Source: an uncultured Verrucomicrobiota bacterium
GTDB lineage: Bacteria; Verrucomicrobiota; Verrucomicrobiia; Opitutales; Opitutaceae
Length of the DNA stretch: 64,000 bases
Direction: 5' to 3'
NCBI GenBank assembly: GCA_903869675.1
Contig: CAIQAB010000011.1
Location: 62,001 to 126,000 of the forward strand
Shown here one piece after another: positions 58,412-64,000 of the stretch. Each line of letters starts with the position of its first letter. Position 1 is the stretch's first letter. The position numbers and the translations under genes are program-made. The notes beneath the pieces are model-generated. The model did not search any database. It saw only the letters and a list, made by a program, of their open reading frames with translations, and was not told where the DNA came from.

Positions 58412-59404
58412 CTACGCGCTCTGATCGGCGGCCGAGAGCCGCGCGATGTCGGCGAGCATCGCCGCGCGCACCGCCGCCGGCACAGCGGCTACCCGCCAAC
58501 CGTTGGAGGCGACCGCCGCCAACTCGGCCCGCGTGAAACCCGCCTCATCCGCCAAGGCACGATACTCATCCAGAACCGTGTTGTTGAAGACCAACTGGTC
58601 GTCGGTGCTGACCGTGCAGTTCACCCCCGCCGCCATAAGGGCCCGCAGCGGGTGGGCGGAGAGATTCGGCACCACCTGCAGGCGGACGTTGCTGATCGGG
58701 GTGATGTCAAAGGTGACGCCTCGCCCGACTGCCAGCGCGACCACCACGGGATCCTCGATCGCACGCAAGCCGTGCTGCACCCGGGTGACCCCGAGCTCCT
58801 CGATGGCCTCGCGCACGCGGTGCGGTCCGTCGAACTCGCCGGCGTGGCACTTGGTGACCTTGCCCGCCGACCGCATGCGCGCCCAGACCGGCGCGGTCCA
58901 GGCCTCCGTCGGCACCGGCTCAAAACCATGCAAGTCCACGCCCGCGATGCCGTCCTGGTTCACCAGGTCGTCGATGATTGCCTGCATCGGCCCGGCGTAG
59001 TCGCTGCGCAGCATGCCGGCGTAGAGCTTGACCGTGAGCCCGGGCGGCACGGCGGCGTGGACGGCCGCGACGATCTCACGGACGGGCACGTTAATAAAGT
59101 GGGCAACGGCGAGATGGAAACTGCACTCGACGTAGCGCACATTGGCCACGACGTGCTTGGCGAAAGTCAGGCGGGCTGACTCAAAATAACGCTCGGGCGA
59201 AGTGAACCACGGAAGCGCGTGGCCGAGCAGGACCTCGTCAAATTTGGGAAAACTCGGGAAACGGTAATCCGGCGCGTGGAAAAACGGCTCGGCCGGGTAG
59301 GTCTCGGGTTTCCAAGCGTGGAGCAACTCGTAGGGCAAAGAACCGTCGAGATGCAGGTGCGTCTCGGTCTTGGGCAGGGCGCGAATAAAACTCGGAGTGA
59401 CCAT
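58412..59404 (-). CDS. Adenosine deaminase-family protein
   Basis: 330 residues. [14 protein letters not shown] carries two zinc-ligand His; CHAGEFDGP gives the catalytic Glu next to a His; [11 protein letters not shown] and [11 protein letters not shown] supply the remaining metal and catalytic residues. The family includes adenosine deaminase, adenine deaminase and aminodeoxyfutalosine deaminase of menaquinone synthesis, and the sequence does not clearly separate them. It is cytoplasmic. Confidence 0.88.
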   Translation of the reverse strand: MVTPSFIRALPKTETHLHLDGSLPYELLHAWKPETYPAEPFFHAPDYRFPSFPKFDEVLLGHALPWFTSPERYFESARLTFAKHVVANVRYVECSFHLAVAHFINVPVREIVAAVHAAVPPGLTVKLYAGMLRSDYAGPMQAIIDDLVNQDGIAGVDLHGFEPVPTEAWTAPVWARMRSAGKVTKCHAGEFDGPHRVREAIEELGVTRVQHGLRAIEDPVVVALAVGRGVTFDITPISNVRLQVVPNLSAHPLRALMAAGVNCTVSTDDQLVFNNTVLDEYRALADEAGFTRAELAAVASNGWRVAAVPAAVRAAMLADIARLSAADQSA

Positions 59405-59490
59405 GGCTAGGTTTCAGACCAGCGCGGCGGAAAACTCAAACCTGGGCGTGGAGGGAGCTTCAATTCATGCACCAGGCCCGTCCGGGTAAA

Positions 59491-59973
59491 CTAGAACGCC
59501 ACCTCCGCTGATTGGGTGCCGCGCAACACGGACTCCTGTCCCGTGACCGTTTTGAAGTTCGCCCGCACCCGCTCGATGCGCGCCTCGTCCTCCGGCGTGG
59601 CCGCGTGCAGGATGACCACGATCTTGGAGACGAGCCCGTAGATCTTGCCGTCACGCGCACTTTTCCACTGCCCGTAAGCGTCCAGCACCGAAAAACCGGC
59701 CGGAAACTCCGGAGTGACCACTTCGTCGAGGAATCGCTGCCAACGCGCCTCCGACCACGCGCCGCGATCCTCCTCGGCACCCGTCTCGCCAATCCCACGC
59801 AGGCCAAAATAAAGCTCGGTGCGCCGCCACTCCGCCGCAGGGGCGGCGGTCTTTACCATACCGGTCGCATTGACCGCTAACGGGGCGAGCTTTACCTCGC
59901 GTGTGGCGGCGCAGCCCGCCAGCCAAATCACCGCCGCCAAAAATATGGCCGCCCGCAGGAACCCTGATGTCAT
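59491..59973 (-). CDS. DUF3574 lipoprotein
   Basis: 160 residues. The N-terminus has a lipobox (IWLAGCAATR), so it is probably a lipoprotein. RTELYFGLRGIGETG, FLDEVVTPEFPAGFSVLDAYGQW and KIVVILHAATPEDEARIERVR match DUF3574. The function is unknown. It stands between the deaminase-family and TlpA-like genes on the same strand, 87 bp from each side or so. Confidence 0.82.
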   Translation of the reverse strand: MTSGFLRAAIFLAAVIWLAGCAATREVKLAPLAVNATGMVKTAAPAAEWRRTELYFGLRGIGETGAEEDRGAWSEARWQRFLDEVVTPEFPAGFSVLDAYGQWKSARDGKIYGLVSKIVVILHAATPEDEARIERVRANFKTVTGQESVLRGTQSAEVAF

Positions 59974-60060
59974 GCCCGCAGCCTAGGCGGAATCATCCGC
60001 CCAAGGCGCGTCAAAAAACCTAAAAAAACGACAGGCTGCAGTTGCGACGCAAAGTCTGAC

Positions 60061-60567
60061 CTACAACAAAGGCACGATCAGCTTTTCGTAGTCGTCAGTC
60101 TCCATCGAACCGACCTTTTTGTGGCGGATCTTGCCGTCGCGATCGATGAGAAAAGTCGTCGGGATGCCCTCGATGCCGCCGAAAGCCTCGACGACCTCGG
60201 GCGTGGCCAAGGCGAGCGGGTAGTTGACTCCTTTTTCCTTGGCGAAGGCCTCGACGACCGGCGCGCCCTTTTGATCCACCGAGAGTCCGACGATGACCAG
60301 ACCGCGTTCGGAATATTTTTTCTGCAGGGCGATGTAGCCGGGGATCTCGTGCACGCAGGGTGGGCACCAGGTCGCCCAGAAATCGACCACCACGACCTTA
60401 CCTTTCAACTCGGCCAGACCGATTGGTTTGCCATCCAGCGAGGTCAGGTGCCAGGCCGGCGCCGCACCGACCACGGGCAGCGCCTCGGCGCGGAGGGAAA
60501 CGGCGGAGACCAAGGGCAGGGCCAGCGCGCAAAGCGCGGCGAGTAGACGCAGGCGGATAAGTTTCAT
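60061..60567 (-). CDS. TlpA-like periplasmic thioredoxin
   Basis: 168 residues from ATG at 60567, with a signal peptide (LLAALCALALPLVSAVSL). The redox motif is WCPPC in VVVDFWATWCPPC, and the cis-Pro is in GIPTTFLID. This is the TlpA/ResA/AhpC-TSA type that reduces periplasmic disulfides, for example in cytochrome c maturation. A di-heme cytochrome elsewhere in the window would need such help. Specific partner unknown. Confidence 0.9.
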   Translation of the reverse strand: MKLIRLRLLAALCALALPLVSAVSLRAEALPVVGAAPAWHLTSLDGKPIGLAELKGKVVVVDFWATWCPPCVHEIPGYIALQKKYSERGLVIVGLSVDQKGAPVVEAFAKEKGVNYPLALATPEVVEAFGGIEGIPTTFLIDRDGKIRHKKVGSMETDDYEKLIVPLL

Positions 60568-60643
60568 AGGAGGAACGGATTGGATACGGAACAACAGTGG
60601 ACACCGGAAAACTCCGGAAGTTCGGATAAAACAGCCGCCCCGT

Positions 60644-61522
<879 letters not shown>

Positions 61523-61535
61523 GGAAACGGAGTTT

Positions 61536-61570
61536 TTAACCGCGGATTACGCGGATGGGCGCGGATGAAG
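61536..61570. repeat. Single-arm CACGGAT-family dispersed repeat
   Basis: TTAACCGCGGATTACGCGG and ATGGGCGCGGATGAAG form three units of a CGCGGAT variant. Only one arm is visible. It belongs to the family at 9006-9074 and 24826-24885. Confidence 0.6.
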
Positions 61571-61712
61571 AGGAGACTAAAGTGCCCTTTCCAAGTCTTG
61601 GGTGAAGCTAGGGAAAGCAAACGTAGAAAAATAGGAACAGCAGACGAGTAGTCGGCCTATATAGGAAATGAATCGCTAGTGGGTGTATATATTGGTGCCA
61701 GTATAGAAAATG

Positions 61713-61749
61713 CTTGCAAAATAATTTTTGCATGCAGAAATTTTGCAAG
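61713..61749. promoter_or_regulatory. Inverted repeat, possible operator upstream of the A+T-rich gene cluster
   Basis: CTTGCAAAAT (61713-61722) and ATTTTGCAAG (61740-61749) are perfect 10-bp arms around a 17-nt centre. It ends 7 bp before the ATG at 61757, so bound protein or a folded transcript would affect expression. Confidence 0.5.
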
Positions 61750-61756
61750 TGTGAGT

Positions 61757-62929
61757 ATGCCCCATCTCACTTTTTCTGCTTTTTTTGGTGAAATCCTTGG
61801 TCAATCAAGTCGAGTGAGTCAGGCCAATTGGTGTAAGCCTTGGCTTGTTTGTTTGGGTATGGCGGGCTTTTTATGTGTGCAGGGCCTGGCGTTCGAGTCA
61901 GGTGAATCTGGAGCGTCGCCTGAGGCGATGAGGGTTTACCGTCCCCGCCATATCGTCATTGATGCGGAAACGACCGCCAAGGGACCTGTAGAAGTAAACT
62001 TGGGCGAGATGGGTTCCGCGCAACGGATATACTTCACCGTGGAGATAAAGCCGGTGGCGGACGACGAGATATTGGAGGAGGTTCAGGTTACTTGCAGTTG
62101 CGTCGGATTGGAAACGCAGGGCAGTGAGTCGCTCTTGGACGGGAAACCGCCCTTTATAGGCTATTTTGATACTTCGTGGACCGCGGACCAAGTTGAGCCA
62201 GCGAGACAAATTCTCACGATCCAAACCAGTCGTCGCACTATACCGATTCCGATCGTCGTCACGGCCCTGCCAACAGGTTCACCGGAGGTGCGGAAACTCT
62301 CTGAAGTGGATGTTGCGACCGTTTCCGGTCGCCTGCGCTGGGAGGAGTCGCTACCGCATGGGGCTCAGGTTGTTCGCCTCGAACATGATCCGCGCTGGGC
62401 GACAATAGGTCTGGATGTGCAAACCAACGCAGACCGTTCGAAGCTTATTATTACTCTGGACCCCGCCCGGGCTGTAAATTGGTTTTCTAGATCTGTTTTG
62501 GAATATCCACATGTCGAGCAGCGGGAACTTCATGTCCTGTATCGAAATGCCCAAGCCGACGAGTCCCTCGTCGCGTTGAACTTACAATTCCTATTGGCCT
62601 ACTCTGGGCATGCGGAAAGCTTGCCGGCGAAAATCGATTTTGGCGCACTGCGAGTTGGCGAGACCGCGACTCGACGGCTTGAAATTCGTCAAGCCCGAAG
62701 CGCATGCAGTGATCTTACGGGGCCCGATTCGGTCATAATTCGCAGACTGCCAAGCAAAGCAGAGGAATCGGGCACCGCCTTTTTTGAGCTCACTTTCGAT
62801 ACCAAAAAACTACCTGCGCCAATCCACTTCGGTTTTGCCGACGGCGTGCTGCGCGCAAGGTTGTCGAATGGCATGAACAAACTCGTTCCGATTCATTATG
62901 CAATTTTTCCCTCGCATGAACATGAATAA
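61757..62929 (+). CDS. Secreted hypothetical protein with DUF1573-like features
   Basis: 390 residues from ATG at 61757, chosen over GTG at 61679 because the inverted repeat would then be coding. A hydrophobic segment (PWLVCLGMAGFLCVQGLAF) is a likely signal peptide after a 30-residue n-region. VTCSCVGLE near residue 130 and LGEMGSAQR resemble DUF1573, immunoglobulin-like domains seen in secreted proteins of Planctomycetes, Verrucomicrobia and Bacteroidetes; a second such domain follows (KIDFGALRVGETATRRLEI). The codon use is more A+T-rich than in neighbouring genes. It overlaps the next gene. Confidence 0.7.
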   Translation: MPHLTFSAFFGEILGQSSRVSQANWCKPWLVCLGMAGFLCVQGLAFESGESGASPEAMRVYRPRHIVIDAETTAKGPVEVNLGEMGSAQRIYFTVEIKPVADDEILEEVQVTCSCVGLETQGSESLLDGKPPFIGYFDTSWTADQVEPARQILTIQTSRRTIPIPIVVTALPTGSPEVRKLSEVDVATVSGRLRWEESLPHGAQVVRLEHDPRWATIGLDVQTNADRSKLIITLDPARAVNWFSRSVLEYPHVEQRELHVLYRNAQADESLVALNLQFLLAYSGHAESLPAKIDFGALRVGETATRRLEIRQARSACSDLTGPDSVIIRRLPSKAEESGTAFFELTFDTKKLPAPIHFGFADGVLRARLSNGMNKLVPIHYAIFPSHEHE

Positions 62930-63311
62930 TAAAATCCAATATCGAAGTCTCGCCCACAAGCGAGTCCTCCTCGCATTGGCTGTGGTCGCTTGCACCGCCC
63001 CCTTGTCTATGGGACAAGCGACGTGCCCAAACAAAGAATGGGGCGGAACTGACTTTCACGAAGCTTTAAACCGTGCGCCGCAAGGACCTGCCGTCAACGG
63101 TTATATTACCTATCATACCATCGGAAGCTACTATGGTGGATATGATTGCGTGACCAAGACTGGGTGGCAATGCTTTAATCGCTCATATGAAATCCACGGA
63201 TCATGGTCGACTGAATATTACCTGCCACCTCACGACCAGCAAGGTAGTGGCGAGTTAATCAGAAATGCAAACTTCCGCACCGATGCTTCGCATAAGTGCC
63301 CGGAGAGCTAA
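62916..63311 (+). CDS. Small secreted cysteine-containing protein
   Basis: 131 residues from ATG at 62916, overlapping the preceding stop by 14 bp; ATG at 62898 or 62922 is also possible. The signal peptide is VLLALAVVACTAPLSMG. The mature part of about 95 residues has four cysteines (ATCPN, YDCVT, QCFNR, HKCPES), which could form two disulfides, and many aromatic residues. No known family is recognised. Coupling with the upstream gene suggests a shared function. Confidence 0.6.
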   Translation: MNMNNKIQYRSLAHKRVLLALAVVACTAPLSMGQATCPNKEWGGTDFHEALNRAPQGPAVNGYITYHTIGSYYGGYDCVTKTGWQCFNRSYEIHGSWSTEYYLPPHDQQGSGELIRNANFRTDASHKCPES

Positions 63312-63334
63312 GTCTAAGCGCGCCGAAACTAAAG

Positions 63335-63368
63335 CCTTCAGCGGGGCGGTATGACTTCCCGCTGAAGG
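63335..63368 (+). terminator. Hairpin between secreted-protein genes
   Basis: CCTTCAGCGGG (63335-63345) pairs perfectly with CCCGCTGAAGG (63358-63368) over 11 bp. Only a short T run (TTTAT) follows, so it may be an attenuating or stabilising hairpin. Confidence 0.55.
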
Positions 63369-63383
63369 TTTATCCCCATTCAC

Positions 63384-64000
63384 ATGCGACACTCCTTATT
63401 CATTTATCTACTTATTACGACGCTATTGGGCTACTGCCCTATAGTTGGACAGACAATAAGTCCGCAGGAAGTGATCGACCGGTTATACTCGCCGCCCGAT
63501 GGACAGTGGCTGGTCAGCGGCAGACAGGTTGCCTCAAAGTCTCCGCTTTGGGGGAAGGTGGATCTCGAGCGCGACTCGCCGGACACAATTGTAAATGAGG
63601 AGTATTCGGCCATCGTAAGCACGTCCGAAGGAAATTGTTCCATTGTATTTAGATCCGACTCCAAGGCCAGTTTTTCACAAAGCGATCTTTATTGGAACAG
63701 CGGGCAGTTTTACACATTTCTAAGGCCGGTCAATACGCTGACCGTATATCCGCCTGGAAAAAAACTGAATTTTCCAATGGATGAAATGCGGCGGATCGTT
63801 GGGTTTGGCCATCCGAAACTGGATACTTATTTACTCACCTTCCCCAAAACAAGCCAGCTGAGCACAACGGAATCGGTCGAGAATAAAACGATAACCGTGG
63901 AAATTCGCAAAGACTATAAAATCGTTTTCTTTGTGATCGAAGGACAGCTGGTTCAGAAGGAACACTATATTTACGATCCCGATGGATCTATTAAAATCCA
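63384..64000 (+). CDS. Secreted hypothetical protein (partial, cut by window end)
   Basis: The frame from ATG at 63384 stays open for 205 codons to the window end. It begins with a signal peptide (RHSLFIYLLITTLLGYCPIV). The mature part (EEYSAIVSTSEGNCSIVFRS, FYTFLRPVNTLTVYPPGK, KTITVEIRKDYKIVFFVIEG) is rich in beta-strand patterns. No family is recognised. It follows the small cysteine protein by 72 bp, and shares its lower G+C. It is the third secreted protein in a row. An overlapping frame at 63296-63598 lacks a signal peptide and is not favoured. Confidence 0.65.
   Translation, partial: MRHSLFIYLLITTLLGYCPIVGQTISPQEVIDRLYSPPDGQWLVSGRQVASKSPLWGKVDLERDSPDTIVNEEYSAIVSTSEGNCSIVFRSDSKASFSQSDLYWNSGQFYTFLRPVNTLTVYPPGKKLNFPMDEMRRIVGFGHPKLDTYLLTFPKTSQLSTTESVENKTITVEIRKDYKIVFFVIEGQLVQKEHYIYDPDGSIKI

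Noticed and set aside
63296-63598. 100-codon frame near the right end
   Set aside because: It crosses the perfect hairpin at 63335-63368 and lacks a signal peptide, while the frame from 63384 has a signal peptide and stays open to the end.

Overview
This is a contiguous, densely coding stretch of a high-GC Gram-negative chromosome. It carries housekeeping genes on both strands with short gaps. There is no prophage, transposase, CRISPR array or rRNA operon. Outer-membrane functions (LptD, an ExbB/ExbD/TonB set), many secreted proteins with a recurring 'STDL..W' beta-module, glycogen enzymes and several dispersed short-period palindromes suggest a Verrucomicrobiota chromosome of the Opitutaceae type. 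That placement is an inference from gene content and style, not from a marker search.

Layout. 1-6800: a truncated family-B-polymerase-like 3'-5' exonuclease, a small membrane protein, a 6S RNA with its own consensus promoter, htpG and two secreted proteins (one with two aspartic-protease-like DTGA motifs). 6859-12729: tpiA, pgk, gap and a GH13 pullulanase-like enzyme, all on the minus strand, with palindromic repeats between the glycolytic genes. 12796-24753: prfB, a hybrid histidine kinase, nadE, hemL, a di-heme cytochrome c peroxidase, an ABC substrate-binding protein plus ATPase with no permease, and hpt. 24928-35527: glgB, ppc, lptD, an RsmB-type rRNA methyltransferase, scpA, two small genes and trxA. 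35577-40390: trpF, two PLP aminotransferases, a coiled-coil/HTH nucleoid-like protein and a metallo-beta-lactamase hydrolase. 40645-45449: tRNA-Cys, exbB-exbD-tonB and a convergent TPR/proline-rich pair. 45670-53421: mutS, dUTPase, an RGG-like low-complexity protein, murA, a GxxExxY gene, ruvB and sufU. 53426-61522: an EEP hydrolase, tRNA-His, a YdcF/ElyC protein, a PhyH/AraC divergent pair, an aminotransferase, an adenosine-deaminase-family gene, a DUF3574 lipoprotein, a TlpA-like thioredoxin and prmA. 61600-64000: a visibly more A+T-rich tail with three consecutive secreted-protein genes, the last cut by the window end.

How the genes work together. The triose section of glycolysis (gap, pgk, tpiA) sits with glycogen enzymes (pullulanase-like, glgB) and the anaplerotic enzyme ppc, so central carbon flux is well represented. 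lptD and exbB/exbD/tonB serve the outer membrane; murA serves the wall; mutS, ruvB, dUTPase and scpA serve genome maintenance.

The most interesting signal is a set of short-period repeats. A GxxExxY (PDDEXK-like) gene at 51447-51818 is bracketed by imperfect inverted arms built of a CACGAAG-type unit. A gene-less palindrome with a related 8-nt period lies between pgk and tpiA, and one three-unit arm lies in frame inside mutS. This resembles a cassette-plus-MITE relationship and is the best candidate here for an under-described element. The 6S RNA and the A+T-rich tail cluster are the next most useful leads.
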